Positions 27,199 through 37,990 are shown, counted from the stretch's first letter. The stretch is DNA of 64,000 nucleotides from Nonomuraea polychroma (GCF_004011505.1 NZ_SAUN01000001.1:4898001-4962000); one strand, 5' to 3'. Translations and numbers: made by a program. Notes: generated from the sequence alone by a model not told the origin.

Positions 27199-27220
27199 AC
27201 GCTAATAGGAACGCTAATAG
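27199..27220. promoter_or_regulatory. Two 10-bp direct repeats upstream of the antitoxin gene
   Basis: ACGCTAATAG occurs at 27199-27208 and again at 27211-27220, a 12-base period, 53-74 bases upstream of the antitoxin start. The AT-rich units stand out in a GC-rich background. On the minus strand TATTAG could also serve as a -10 element. Direct-repeat operators are usual for ribbon-helix-helix repressors. The following 260 bases to the glycosidase end (27481) hold no clear gene. Confidence 0.45.
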
Positions 27221-27480
27221 TGAACGTCCGGTAGACGCCCCGCCGACGTCCTGGTCCGAGCCCCTGCCGCAGGACCTGACGACCTTCCCAATCGACGGCA
27301 CCTTGAGCCCGGCGACGAGTTCAGTCGATGTCACCGATGAGCAGCGCCGCTACGTCCTGGCCCCTCGCTCTCGGCCGTTACCAAGTGGCTGCACCGCCTG
27401 CGCCGATCGCCCTCGCGGCCCCTTTCTGCCAGTGCGGCCCCGAAGACGCCCGACCAAGCCCCACTCCTCCGACTCGTGGG

Positions 27481-28904
27481 TCAGAACACCCCCGAGATCC
27501 GCACCACCTGGATCGAGTGCGGTGACACCGGCACGGCGACCGCGTCGGCTGACACCACCGAACCGGTGCCTTGAGCACGACTCAGCTGCCCGTCTACGTA
27601 CTGCCAGCGGTCGAACTGCGGCCTGGACACTGCCGGGGCGCCGGCGAGCTGGATCCACTTGGAGCGGTCTTGTCCCGCCGTGTCGTTGATGATCCACACC
27701 ACGATCGCATTGCCCTGGCGAAACGCGCGGGTGGTGAGCGTGCCGCTGGCAGCGGCTGGGCCGTCGCCGTCGTCCACGCTGGCATACGGCCGGGCGCCGG
27801 CGGTTGATCGCACCAACTCTGCCTGCACCTGCGCCAGGTAGGACCCGTCCGTGGCGAACGCCCACCAGGTGATCCCGGTGAAGCCCTGGTCGAAGTGGTC
27901 GGCCGCGCCAACCATGCCGCTAACGGAGATGCGGTACTGCTCTCCCGGGCTGCTGGCAAGGCCGTCCAGACGATCCCAGTGGAACTCTGAGTCCCACAGC
28001 GGTTTGCCCTGTTCCCGCGCCTTCGCGGCGAAACGGCGCCAACTGGCCAGGTATCCCGCATAGTTGCGGCGCAGGGTGTTGTAGTAGTGCACGCCGACGA
28101 TGTCGACCGTGCCCCAGGCGCCGTTCTGGGCGAGCCGGTCAAGGAACCATTCCTGCGGCTGGAAGGATTCTGGCGCGATGAACCGTGGCACACGGATCTT
28201 CTTCGCCGGGTCAGGGGTGTTCCCATTGTGCGTGGCGATCTTCTCACGCAGCCACCGCACGATCGCGGCGTGCTTCTCCGGTGTGATCCGACCCTCGTTG
28301 AATCTGCTCTCGTTGTCCACGCCCAGCACGTCGGGCCGGATGCCGTGGTCGGTCATCCAGTTCAGGTAGTCCAGCAGCAGCGTGGCGTACCGCTCCGGGT
28401 CGACCCCGTCGTTGGCCGACTTGGTCCAGCCGGCGAAGCTCTGACCGCCGCCGTCGTCGAGTTTCAGGCTGGAGAAGACCTGCACGCGACGAGGCGTGGC
28501 GGCCGCCTTGGCGTTCGTCACCGCCTGGGCGACGGTGCGGTAGCTCTTGCCCGTGACATTGTCGTTCACGCTCCCCGCACGCGGATGCACATCGGACGTG
28601 GCATAGATCGGGATCCGCAGCACCGACATCCCGAGCCCACCGACGCTGGTGTCACCGAAGATCCGCTTCGCTAGGCTCGCATCAGTCGCGAGCCCCCCGC
28701 CTTGCCCGACTGTTTGATGTCGAAACCCCAGCCGGTCACGGCCGGTCCTGTGCCCCTCGCCAGATCGACCCGGATGCGACCATCGGTGTTGGCCGCCGCG
28801 GGCATGGCCACGAACGCCCCGGTTATCAGCCAGACCATCCCAACGAGTGCCATCACGGCTCGGGCGCCTGCGCAGACGAGGACAGTACGCCGGGAGATTG
28901 CCAT
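27481..28904 (-). pseudogene. Secreted GH30-like glycosidase with a single G-run frameshift
   Basis: ATG 28904 with AGGAAGGG upstream starts MAISRRTVL and a signal region ending MPAAANTDG. The catalytic domain begins RIRVDLARGTGPAVTGWGFDIKQ. A shift in the G-run at ~28690-28696 moves to the frame LATDASLAKRIFGDTSVGGLGMSVLRIPIY, which runs to VVRISGVF at 27481. Candidate acid/base Glu lies in GVDNESRF and the nucleophile in LWDSEFHW, as in clan-A TIM barrels. A C-terminal beta-sandwich is present. With one base corrected the gene looks intact (~474 residues), so a sequencing error is plausible. Confidence 0.7.
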
Positions 28905-28955
28905 GCGGATCCCTTCCTGCCGACAGCGAATCTTCACTGAACGTACCGTAATGGC

Positions 28956-28966
28956 AACACAGTGTT
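28956..28966. promoter_or_regulatory. Short inverted repeat upstream of the glycosidase
   Basis: AACAC-A-GTGTT lies about 52 bases upstream of the glycosidase start, in an AT-richer stretch. It could be a small operator for a sugar-responsive repressor. Only 5-bp arms, so chance occurrence is likely. Confidence 0.2.
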
Positions 28967-28985
28967 ACTGTAGGTGTAGTCACTG

Positions 28986-29129
28986 ATGGCCGTCCTCGTG
29001 CGCCATCCTGTCCCTCTCGATGGCGACTACTCTGACGTCGAGATCGACGGCGTCTACGTCCTCGTTCCGTGGGATCCGTCCCGGGCTCCCACCGCCGCGG
29101 TCCTGCGCCACCACGCGACAAAGAGGTGA
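28986..29129 (+). CDS. Possible 47-residue protein
   Basis: ATG 28986 to TGA 29129 gives MAVLVRHPVPLDGDYSDVEIDG followed by VYVLVPWDPSRAPTAAVLRHHATKR. Codon third positions are GC-rich, but no ribosome site precedes the start and no homologue is recalled. It is divergent from the glycosidase and 58 bases before the STAS gene. Confidence 0.25.
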   Translation: MAVLVRHPVPLDGDYSDVEIDGVYVLVPWDPSRAPTAAVLRHHATKR

Positions 29130-29187
29130 CCCACGGTCACGGCATAGCCTGAAAGTGGAAGGCAGCGACTGCCGACCTGCCGGACGG

Positions 29188-29583
29188 ATGATCGTGATGA
29201 CCCTCTCGGCGCGGATGACGCACCACGCCGACCACAGCGTCGTAGCGTTGGACGGCGAACTGGACCTATGCTCGGCTCCCTGCCTGCTGTCCGCCGTCGC
29301 CGAGGCACTGGCGGCAGAACAGCGCCCACTGACGATAGACATGGCGGGACTGACCTTCTGCGACTCTCACGGGCTAGACGCCCTACGGGAGGCCCAACGC
29401 GAGATCACCAGTGCGGGCAGCGCCCTGGAGCTGACTCACGTACACGGCAGGGTACGCCGCGTCCTGGACATAACTGGTTTGACCAGCGCCTTCACCATCA
29501 CACCCGACCCGGCCGACTGCGGGGCCACGCCGCGCACAGTTGAGGCCCCGCGGCTCAACTCCAGGGGGCGACGTCGCCACTGA
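29188..29583 (+). CDS. STAS-domain anti-sigma factor antagonist
   Basis: 131 residues from ATG 29188 (or 128 from ATG 29197). Residues ~8-100 form a STAS domain: HHADHSVVALDGELDLCSAPCLLSAVAEAL, then LTIDMAGLTFCDSHGLDALREAQRE, where Ser in CDSHG is the expected phosphorylation site. HVHGRVRRVLDITGL matches the final helix. Such proteins bind RsbW-type ATPases when dephosphorylated and release the sigma factor. RsbW-like genes at 8147 and 16688 are possible but distant partners. The C-terminal ~25 residues are basic and unconserved. Confidence 0.85.
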   Translation: MIVMTLSARMTHHADHSVVALDGELDLCSAPCLLSAVAEALAAEQRPLTIDMAGLTFCDSHGLDALREAQREITSAGSALELTHVHGRVRRVLDITGLTSAFTITPDPADCGATPRTVEAPRLNSRGRRRH

Positions 29584-30060
29584 CGGAACTCGGCGGTGAC
29601 CGATCCTTTGCTACATCGCCCTTGCTTGGGGCTGGCGGGTGCGAACGATCGTCGGCGAATGCAGGACCGCGTATAGGACCGGGCGGCACCTGCCGTGGCC
29701 AGGCGCCGGGTCTAGCCGGTGTGCTGGTGAAGCGGGGAAGCAGGGACCCGCTGAATGAGCCGCGGGCGCTCGCCAGCACAACCGCCACGGTGGGCTGGCC
29801 GTCCCATCCCTAGGCGTCTCCCGTAGTGGGACCCTCCATGCCCGTGCCGACTGGGTGTTGCAGGCGATCTACACGGCCGTCCCGAGCTCGGCGCTGACCG
29901 GCCCTGCCGCCCTCCAACCCCGCACCGGACGCCGGCCGCTCCGCCGCGCATGCCTAGACACGTTCCTTACCGTGGCGGACGTGGCAGCGCATCCACGTGG
30001 ATCATACTGTGTGCATGTGACGACTACCAAGAGTCACGATCTCGTGCAGGTGGCGGAATC
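29584..30060. other. Intergenic region holding one copy of a ~90-bp diverged repeat
   Basis: No gene is supported in 477 bases. Positions 29686-29776 closely resemble 31496-31587 on the other side of the arabinofuranosidase-like gene (shared GGCACCTG.CGTGG, GCCGGGTCTA and CAGGGACCCG blocks). The promoter for the glycosidase should be in the last ~100 bases. Confidence 0.5.
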
Positions 30061-31443
30061 ATGCGTCAGTTTCTCCGGCGTTCGGTACGTGCCGCCGCCG
30101 TCTTTCTCGTCGGCCTTGTGGCTGCCGTCCCTTCTGGGGTCCCTGCCTCCGCGGCCAACGCCCCATTGCATGTCTGGGTTTATCCCGGCAACAGGGTGGC
30201 CATCCAGCCGACGGTGTACGGCGTGAACAATGAATGGCGCAGAATCACCAGCGCCGAGTTCCCGGCCTTCAATACCAAACTACAGAGCTTCGGATACCGG
30301 CTGTTGCGATTTCCGGGTGGCTGGGAATCGGAACACTACGACTGGGCAACCAATACCACACCGGGCTGGAGCCAATCCCCACCACAGCCTGGCGCGAATG
30401 CGGCACAGGCAAAAGCGGCCGCTGCAAGTATAGCATTCGTGGTCAAAACGAGTCCATATATCAGTAACCCGACTACAGCCAATCTGAACATGCTAAGGAA
30501 CCAGGCCGGCAACCTGGTGCAAACGCACGGCGGCACAGTGAAGCACTGGTTGATCGGCAACGAATGGTGGCTGCAGTCTGCTGGAGGGGGCGACCGGCAG
30601 GACAAAATCCGCAGATACGTGACCGTTGCACGGGCCATTGCGCAGGAAATGAAGGCCGCCAACCCCGCGATCAATGTGTACGTGACCGGCGACTGGACGG
30701 CTCCGTGGGAGTTCACCTGGATCAGGAACGGGTTCGACGCCACATCCGCCTGGCGCTACGTGGATGGTGTGGATCTGCACATCTATGCAGGCGACGACGG
30801 TTCCGCCACAGATTACCGAAACATCCCCCGCAACCTAGAAGCTATCAAATCGAGAACCGGCAAGACGAAGATCTTCGCCTCGGAATGGGCGGCCACCAAG
30901 GCAAACTCCGTGGGCAACAAGAGAGCCTTGCGTTCGGTGAACAACATGGTAATCGTCATGCACGCCATGATCAGGGCCGGAGTGACGTCCATGTCCTACT
31001 GGCCGGCACCGGATATCGCGCCGGGAATCGGCTTGCTTAACGAGGTGAGCGATGGGGTTTACCAGGACTTGCCGCATGGTCAGGCATTCAGGTGGATGGC
31101 TAAGGAGATGATGGGATATTCGGTTGCGACCACCGGCACCCCGGAAACGGTGGCCTCACACAATGTCAGCAACAAGACCGTCACGGTGCTGATCCCTTCG
31201 AAGGAGCTGTCCAACCAGGCCATCACTCTGCATTTCGCAAACACGGATGTCACGCAGGTTCTTTCCGGGCACGTCATGTGGATGACGGATCCCGATGCGA
31301 TCAAGCAAGCGGCGAATATCACTGGGATCCCTGTCACCGACTTCGACGCAGCGAACAATACGGTGACCGTCACCGCCAACCCCGGAACCGCTGGACGGGG
31401 AAGCAGTTATGAGCTCATCAAACTCGTCGTCAGGTACCAGTAA
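30061..31443 (+). CDS. Secreted alpha-L-arabinofuranosidase-like glycoside hydrolase
   Basis: 460 residues. A signal peptide (RRSVRAAAVFLVGLVAAVPSGVPASA, cut near ASA-AN) is followed by a clan-A TIM barrel. The general acid/base is probably Glu168 in WLIGNEWW and the nucleophile Glu275 in IFASEWAA; LLRFPGGWESEHYDW matches the GH51-type strand-2 motif LRxPGG. Residues after ~390 form a short beta-sandwich. GC content and codon use are lower than in neighbouring genes (AAT, AAA and TAT codons appear often), hinting at transfer. A related clan such as GH39 cannot be excluded. Confidence 0.8.
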   Translation: MRQFLRRSVRAAAVFLVGLVAAVPSGVPASAANAPLHVWVYPGNRVAIQPTVYGVNNEWRRITSAEFPAFNTKLQSFGYRLLRFPGGWESEHYDWATNTTPGWSQSPPQPGANAAQAKAAAASIAFVVKTSPYISNPTTANLNMLRNQAGNLVQTHGGTVKHWLIGNEWWLQSAGGGDRQDKIRRYVTVARAIAQEMKAANPAINVYVTGDWTAPWEFTWIRNGFDATSAWRYVDGVDLHIYAGDDGSATDYRNIPRNLEAIKSRTGKTKIFASEWAATKANSVGNKRALRSVNNMVIVMHAMIRAGVTSMSYWPAPDIAPGIGLLNEVSDGVYQDLPHGQAFRWMAKEMMGYSVATTGTPETVASHNVSNKTVTVLIPSKELSNQAITLHFANTDVTQVLSGHVMWMTDPDAIKQAANITGIPVTDFDAANNTVTVTANPGTAGRGSSYELIKLVVRYQ

Positions 31444-31495
31444 TGTGAGCGAAAAGCCGGTTAGCCATGTGCTGCCGTCCGCTGGGGTAGACGGG

Positions 31496-31587
31496 GCACC
31501 TGGCGTGGTTAGGTGCCGGGTCTACCTGGCGTGATGGAGAGACGGGACGACAGGGACCCGGTGAATGAGCCGCGTAGGTGCTCGCCA
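31496..31587. repeat. Second copy of the repeat flanking the glycosidase
   Basis: This copy matches 29686-29776 in the same orientation with scattered substitutions. The two enclose the arabinofuranosidase-like gene. The rest of 31444-31824 holds no supported gene, only degraded frames. Confidence 0.5.
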
Positions 31588-31824
31588 GTGGCGTCACAGT
31601 AATAGCCGTCTGTCACGCACGGCGTCGACGTCAGCCGGTGCGCCGCCACGAGCAGGGCAAGCAACTCTTTCCGCGCCGCCGGGTCCGCGTTACCCGACCA
31701 GCCCTTACAGGCCCGGGCGGACGCGGCAGGGACGATCGGTTGGGATGTGAGCGTCGATTCCACCGTCTGCCGGGCGCACCAGCATGCTGGCGGGGCGCGG
31801 AAAGGGGGATCTGCAGGCGCAGCC

Positions 31825-32255
31825 ACGCCGCCGAGCGGCATCGCGATGAGCCCGGCGGCCGAGGACATCTGGATGATGTGCCCTGCGCCCTGCTCACGCA
31901 GGTAGGGCAGCGCGGCCTGGATCACCCACACCGCGCCGAACACGCTGGTCTCCAGCTGGTCGCGCAGTTGCTGTTCGGTCAGCTCCTCGATCGCGCCCAT
32001 CTGGGCGTAGCCGGCGTTGTTCACGATGACGTCGAGACGGCCGACGTGCTCCGTGGCCCGCTTGACGCTCTCGAAGACGGCGGCCTTGTCGGTCACGTCC
32101 CGCTCCAGCGGGAGCACTGCGTCGCCATGGGCGGCGACCAACTCGTCGAGGCTTTCGGTGCTCCGGGCGGTCGCGGCCACCTTGTCACCGCGGGACAGAG
32201 CGGCCTCGACGAAGGTGCGGCCGCGCGGATCGTTCGCGCGGCGTCCTGACGCCAT
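31825..32255 (-). pseudogene. Short-chain dehydrogenase fragment
   Basis: The frame reads PRGRTFVEAALSRGDKVAATARSTESL, then VLPLERDVTDKAAVFESV, LDVIVNNAGYAQMGAIEELTEQQLRDQ and GHIIQMSSAAGLIAMP. These are the Rossmann and Ser-containing segments of a classical SDR. The TGxxxGxG start is scrambled (SGRRANDPRG) and the sequence ends before the catalytic YxxxK. It is a pseudogene cut at both ends. In actinomycetes such SDR genes often sit divergent from SigJ-type sigma factors, exactly as here, so the pair was probably once a functional unit. Confidence 0.75.
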
Positions 32256-32448
32256 GAGGCGCCGGCGACCCCCGGCTTCTGCGACAGGGCGGTCATGTGA
32301 CGTGCGCCACCGATCACGAGTGTCACACAGCGGTGCGGGCCGGCGTCTTGTGCATGGAGCGCAGTTGAGGGCGAACAGGCAGGAGCCGGCACTGAACGAG
32401 CACAGCGAGCCGACGACGGGCGCAGCCGAACCGCTCGCCGGCGGCCGG

Positions 32449-33363
32449 ATGGACGCCGCGACCGAGGTGTTCGTCGCCCACCGCAACCTGCTCTTCACCG
32501 TCGCCTACGAGATGCTCGGATCAGCGGTCGACGCCGAAGACGTCCTGCAGGAGACCTGGCTGCGGTGGATGAAGGTCGACATGGAGCAGGTACGCGACCA
32601 GCGGGCCTACCTGGTCCGAATCACGACCAGACGCTCGCTCGACCGGCTGCGCACCATGAGTCGCCGTAAGGAGGACTATGTCGGCTCCTGGCTGCCGGAG
32701 CCGCTGCTCACCGCGCCGGACGTGGCCGAGGACGTCGAGCTCGCGGAGAGCGTCTCGATGGCGCTCATGATCGTCCTGGAGACGCTGTCGCCGACCGAGC
32801 GCGCCGTCTTCGTGCTGCGCGAGGCCTTCGGTATCAGTCACGACGAGATCGCGGCCGCCGTCGGCAAAAGCCCCGCGGCCGCCGTCGGCAAAAGCCCCGC
32901 GGCCGTCCGCCAGATCGCCCACCGCGCCCGAGGGCACGTCGATGCCCGCCGCCCGCGCGAGGCGGTCTCCCCGGGCCAGACCCGGGCGGTGTTGGAGTCG
33001 TTCCAGCGCGCGTTTGAAACCAGGGACCTGCAGGGCCTCCTCGACGTGCTCACCCCGCAAATCGTCCTGATCAGCGACGGCGGCGGCGTCAAGCAGGCCG
33101 CGCCGCGGCCGATCACCGGTGCCGAGAAGGTGGCTCGCTTCATCATCGGCGGCCTCGGCAAGGCCGACGTCGTGCTCACCAGCGACCACACGCTGGTCAA
33201 CGGCAACCCGGCACTCGTCCTCCGCGTGAACGGCGAGATCGACGGCGTCATAGCAGTCCGTGTCGAGGACGCCCGCATCGCCGGCCTCTACTACGTCCGT
33301 AACCCGGAGAAGCTGACCCGCATCGGATCCGAGACCCCGCTCACCCTGCGATCAACACGGTGA
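32449..33363 (+). CDS. SigJ-type ECF RNA polymerase sigma factor with SnoaL-like C-terminus
   Basis: 304 residues from ATG 32449; a TTG 84 bases upstream in frame is an alternative. Region 2 is in FVAHRNLLFTVAYEMLGSAVDAEDVLQETWLRW, region 4 in SPTERAVFVLREAFGISHDEIAAAVGKSP...AVRQIAHRARGHV. The remaining ~120 residues are a SnoaL-like domain (LLDVLTPQIVLISDGGGV... NGEIDGVIAVRVEDARIAGLYYVRNPEKL), which in SigJ-type factors replaces a separate anti-sigma. The DNA-recognition region holds a 24-bp tandem duplication (AAVGKSPA twice). Divergent from the SDR fragment and upstream of a P450/ferredoxin pair. Confidence 0.85.
   Translation: MDAATEVFVAHRNLLFTVAYEMLGSAVDAEDVLQETWLRWMKVDMEQVRDQRAYLVRITTRRSLDRLRTMSRRKEDYVGSWLPEPLLTAPDVAEDVELAESVSMALMIVLETLSPTERAVFVLREAFGISHDEIAAAVGKSPAAAVGKSPAAVRQIAHRARGHVDARRPREAVSPGQTRAVLESFQRAFETRDLQGLLDVLTPQIVLISDGGGVKQAAPRPITGAEKVARFIIGGLGKADVVLTSDHTLVNGNPALVLRVNGEIDGVIAVRVEDARIAGLYYVRNPEKLTRIGSETPLTLRSTR
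32854..32901. repeat. Perfect 24-bp tandem duplication inside the sigma factor gene
   Basis: Bases 32854-32877 are repeated exactly at 32878-32901, adding eight residues (AAVGKSPA) to sigma region 4. The paralogous gene at 37228-37990 has a single copy at the same place, so the duplication is derived. Confidence 0.85.
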
Positions 33364-33538
33364 CAAGCCGGCCCGCGACCTCGCAGCGACCTGGGCCTGA
33401 CGGTGGCACAAGAGCCTCTCGTCCTGTGCAGCACGGTCCGGCAGGTCGGGAACCCGATGGCGGCGGTGTCGATCACGCTGCCGAGGTCGCCGGCACGCAG
33501 AACAGATCCCAGCCAGATCCATTACTAGGAGGTTGTTC

Positions 33539-34762
33539 ATGACGAAGAGCGTCGCCGGCGAACTCGCCAGCCTGGAACTGCCGGTCGAGCGTGGCTGCCC
33601 GTTCGCCCCGCCCGCCGCCTACGAGCGACTGCGCGAGCAGGCGCCGATCAGCAAGGTCCGCCTGACCAGCGGCGGCAAGGCGTGGTGGGTGTCCGGGCAT
33701 GACGAGGCCCGTACCGTCCTCGCCGACGGCCGCTTCTCCTCCGACAAGCGCAAGGACGGCTTCCCGCTCTTCACCCTCGATGCGGCGACCCTGCAGCAGC
33801 TCCGCAGCCAGCCGCCGTTGATGCTCGGCATGGACGGCGCGGAACACTCCGCGGCCCGCCGCCCGGTGATCGGCGAGTTCACCGTGAAGCGCCTGGCCGC
33901 GCTACGCCCGCGGATCCAGGACATCGTCGACCACTTCATCGACGACATGCTCGCCGCCGACCAGCGGCCGGTCGACCTGGTGCAGGCGCTGTCCCTGCCG
34001 GTTCCCTCCCTGGTGATCTGCGAACTGCTCGGCGTCCCCTACCCCGACCACGACTTCTTCCAAAGCCGCACCACCATGATGGTGCGCCGGACCTCGCTGG
34101 AAGACCGCCGGCGAGCCTTCGCCGACCTGCGCGCCTACATCGACGACCTGGTCACCCGCAAGGAGTCCGAACCCGGCGATGACCTGTTCGGCCGGCAGAT
34201 CGCCCGGCAACGCCAGCAGGGCACCCTCGACCACGCGGGCCTGGTGAGCCTGGCCTTCCTGCTGCTGACCGCCGGACACGAGACCACGGCGAACATGATC
34301 TCGCTCGGCGTGGTCGGGTTGCTCTCCCATCCGGAGCAACTGGCCTTGGTCAAGGCTGACCCGGGCAAGACACCCATGGCCGTGGAGGAACTGCTGCGCT
34401 ACTTCACCATCGCCGACGGGGTCACCTCCCGGCTGGCCACCGAAGACGTGGAGATCGGCGGGGTGAGCATCAAGGCCGGCGAGGGCGTCATCGTCTCCGG
34501 CCTGTCGGCCAACTGGGACCCGGCGGCGTTCAAGGATCCGGCCGAACTGGATGTCGAGCGCGGGGCCCGCCACCACCTCGCCTTCGGCTTCGGCCCGCAC
34601 CAGTGCCTCGGCCAGAACCTGGCCCGGCTGGAACTGCAGATCGTCTTCGACACGCTGTTCCGCCGCATCCCCACCCTGCATCTCGCCGCACCGGCCGAGG
34701 ACCTGCCGTTCAAGACCGACGCCGTCATCTACGGCGTTCACGAACTCCCGGTCACCTGGTGA
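33539..34762 (+). CDS. Cytochrome P450 (CYP105-like) paired with a ferredoxin
   Basis: 407 residues from ATG 33539 with AGGAGG six bases upstream. P450 signatures are all present: RGCPFAPPAAYERLRE N-terminus, AGHETTANMISLG (I-helix Thr), ExxR in AVEELLRYF and the haem loop FGFGPHQCLGQNLARLEL. The PFAPP start and adjacent ferredoxin are usual for CYP105-type xenobiotic or macrolide hydroxylases. A ferredoxin gene begins seven bases after its stop, so the two are co-translated and likely function together. The substrate is unknown; SigJ, upstream, might control them. Confidence 0.92.
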   Translation: MTKSVAGELASLELPVERGCPFAPPAAYERLREQAPISKVRLTSGGKAWWVSGHDEARTVLADGRFSSDKRKDGFPLFTLDAATLQQLRSQPPLMLGMDGAEHSAARRPVIGEFTVKRLAALRPRIQDIVDHFIDDMLAADQRPVDLVQALSLPVPSLVICELLGVPYPDHDFFQSRTTMMVRRTSLEDRRRAFADLRAYIDDLVTRKESEPGDDLFGRQIARQRQQGTLDHAGLVSLAFLLLTAGHETTANMISLGVVGLLSHPEQLALVKADPGKTPMAVEELLRYFTIADGVTSRLATEDVEIGGVSIKAGEGVIVSGLSANWDPAAFKDPAELDVERGARHHLAFGFGPHQCLGQNLARLELQIVFDTLFRRIPTLHLAAPAEDLPFKTDAVIYGVHELPVTW

Positions 34763-34769
34763 GCAGGAC

Positions 34770-34967
34770 ATGATGCGGATCAACGCGGACACCGGCCTCT
34801 GCGTCGGCTCCGGCCAGTGCGTCCTGACCGAGCCGGCCGTCTTCGACCAAGCCGACGACGGCATCGTGGCCCTGCTGACCGACCACCCAGACGACCAGAG
34901 CGCGGCACAGGCGCGCCACGCCGTCACCCTGTGCCCGTCCCGAGCCCTGTCCATCCTGCAGGAGTAA
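34770..34967 (+). CDS. 3Fe-4S ferredoxin for the adjacent P450
   Basis: 65 residues from ATG 34770. Cys residues in LCVGSGQCVLTEP and TLCPSRAL give the CxxxxxC...CP arrangement of 3Fe-4S ferredoxins (one Cys of a 4Fe-4S set is replaced by Gly). It should pass electrons from a ferredoxin reductase, not encoded here, to the P450 upstream. GAGCAGGA eight bases upstream serves as ribosome site. Confidence 0.88.
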   Translation: MMRINADTGLCVGSGQCVLTEPAVFDQADDGIVALLTDHPDDQSAAQARHAVTLCPSRALSILQE

Positions 34968-35280
34968 GCCCTATCCGGGTGGACGACGCGTCCGTGCCAA
35001 GAGCGGGCGACGTAGGTCAGACCTTGCCTCCAGTTCATCCGAGCTGGCGGCAAGACGCACCGGGATCTGGGCATACGCCGACCAGTCACCCCTCCACCAG
35101 CGCCTCACCTGCCCTCAGGTAGGCGTGCCGTATGGGCTCCTGACTCCTATCCGTGACCCACGGCGCAAAGTACCGAGATGATCACATACTCACTGCTGTG
35201 TCGACCGGTTCGCCGTGGTCGGCCCTGTCCTCGTATAGCTACGGCCAGGTGGCGTGTAGCGCTGAGTGGCGGTCCTGGGC
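34968..35280. other. Non-coding gap left of the IS256 element
   Basis: No gene supported. It ends with TCCTGGGC (35273-35280), the left copy of the 8-bp target duplication. Confidence 0.5.
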
Positions 35281-36675
<1,395 letters not shown>

Positions 36676-36729
36676 TCCTGGGCCGTCGTTTCCCCCTGCC
36701 GGGCGATTCGTTGAGCTGAACGAGTGATC

Positions 36730-37082
36730 GCGGGTGGGGCGGAGGGTACGGTGCGGCAGGACTGGGAGCCGGGGGACCTGATCGAGGTCTGGACGCTGGT
36801 CGTCGAGGAGCGTTCGGGCAGCCAGACGCCGACGGTGCGTTCGCGGCGGGCTTGTGCCGAGCGGAGCCGGTCGAGGCACAGGTTGGTGACGACCTTGGTC
36901 AGCCATGCTTCCGGCACCTTGATCCGCTGCCGGTCGGCGGCCTGCCAGTGCAGGAACGCATCCTGCACGGCGTCTTCGGCGTCGGCGGCGGAGCCCAGCA
37001 GCCGGTGCGCCAGCGAGGTCAGCCGGTTTCGGCTGGCCTCGAACCGACTGGTGTCGAAGCGGTCAGTGGCGGTGCTGTCCAC
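36730..37082 (-). pseudogene. N-terminal fragment of an ECF sigma factor
   Basis: RFEASRNRLTSLAHRLLGSAADAEDAVQDAFLHWQAADRQRIKVPEAWLTKVVTNLCLDRLRSAQARRERTVGVWLPE is sigma region 2 of a SigJ-type factor. A frameshift near 36815 follows (the next frame reads LLDDQRPDLDQ, the usual continuation), and homology ends near 36730, before region 4. The IS256 right end lies ~50 bases beyond. This third sigma-like copy is non-functional. Confidence 0.6.
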
Positions 37083-37227
37083 GGCGGACCACCCTAGGCG
37101 TGTTTCAGAAGTGAATGGAGGAGTCCGCTGTTCTGAGGTGCCGGATGTCGTAGATCGACAACAGAAGAGGTCTCCGGGCGACGGGCGCGGCCTGAGTGGA
37201 CATGACTTCTCCTTCAGAAGGGGGAGT

Positions 37228-37990
37228 TCATCGCCGGGTGAGCGGGGTTTCGGACTCGACGCGGGTCAGCTTTTCCGGATTGCGCACGTAGGAGATGCCG
37301 CTGATGCGGGCCTTATCCACACGGACTGCCAGGGCGCCGTCGAGTTCGCCGTTAAGGCGGAGGATGAGTGCCGGGTTGCCGTTCACCACGGTGGATTCAC
37401 TGGAGCACGTCGAGCAGGCGCTGCGGGTCACCCGTTTCGAGCGCGTACCGAAGCGACTGCAGAGCTGCCCGGGTTTCGCTCTCGGAGACCACCTGGCGTG
37501 AGCGGCGGGCACCGATGTGCCCTCGGGCGCGGTGGGCGATCTGGCGGACGGCCGCGGGGCTCTTGCCGACGGCAGCCGCGATCTCGTCGTAGCTGACATC
37601 GAAGGCCTCGCGCAGCACGAAGACCTCGCGCTCGGTCGGCATCAGCGTTTCGAGGACGAGCATGAGCGCCATCGACACGCTCTCGGCGAGTTCGACGTCC
37701 TCGGCCACGTCCGGCGCGGTGAGCAGCGGCTCCGGCAGCCAGGGGCCGACATACGCCTCCTTGCGCCGCTTCATGGTACGCAGCTGGTCGAGCGAGCGCC
37801 GGGTCGTGATCCGGAGCAGGTAGGCGCGCTGGTCGCTCACCTGCGCCTGGTCGACCTTGACCCAGCGCAGCCAGGTTTCCTGCAGGACGTCTTCCGCGTC
37901 GACCGCTGATCCGAGCATCTCGTAGGCGACGGTGAACAGCAGATTGCGATGGGCGACGAACGTCTCGGTTGCCGGGTCGGGTGCATTCAC
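37228..37990 (-). pseudogene. SigJ-type ECF sigma factor with internal deletion
   Basis: From ATG 37990 the first 195 residues closely match the sigma factor at 32449 (FVAHRNLLFTVAYEMLGSAVDAEDVLQETWLRW is identical in both). The frame stops after RLLDVLQ. Comparison shows ~50 residues of the SnoaL-like domain are deleted; the end, TVVNGNPALILRLNGELDGALAVRVDKARISGISYVRNPEKLTRV, then appears in a different frame to 37228. A truncated 197-residue factor with regions 2 and 4 could still be made. A possible gene tail (GSYTWKVKDPNRPERLQAK) precedes it on the same strand, ending at 38008. Confidence 0.7.
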
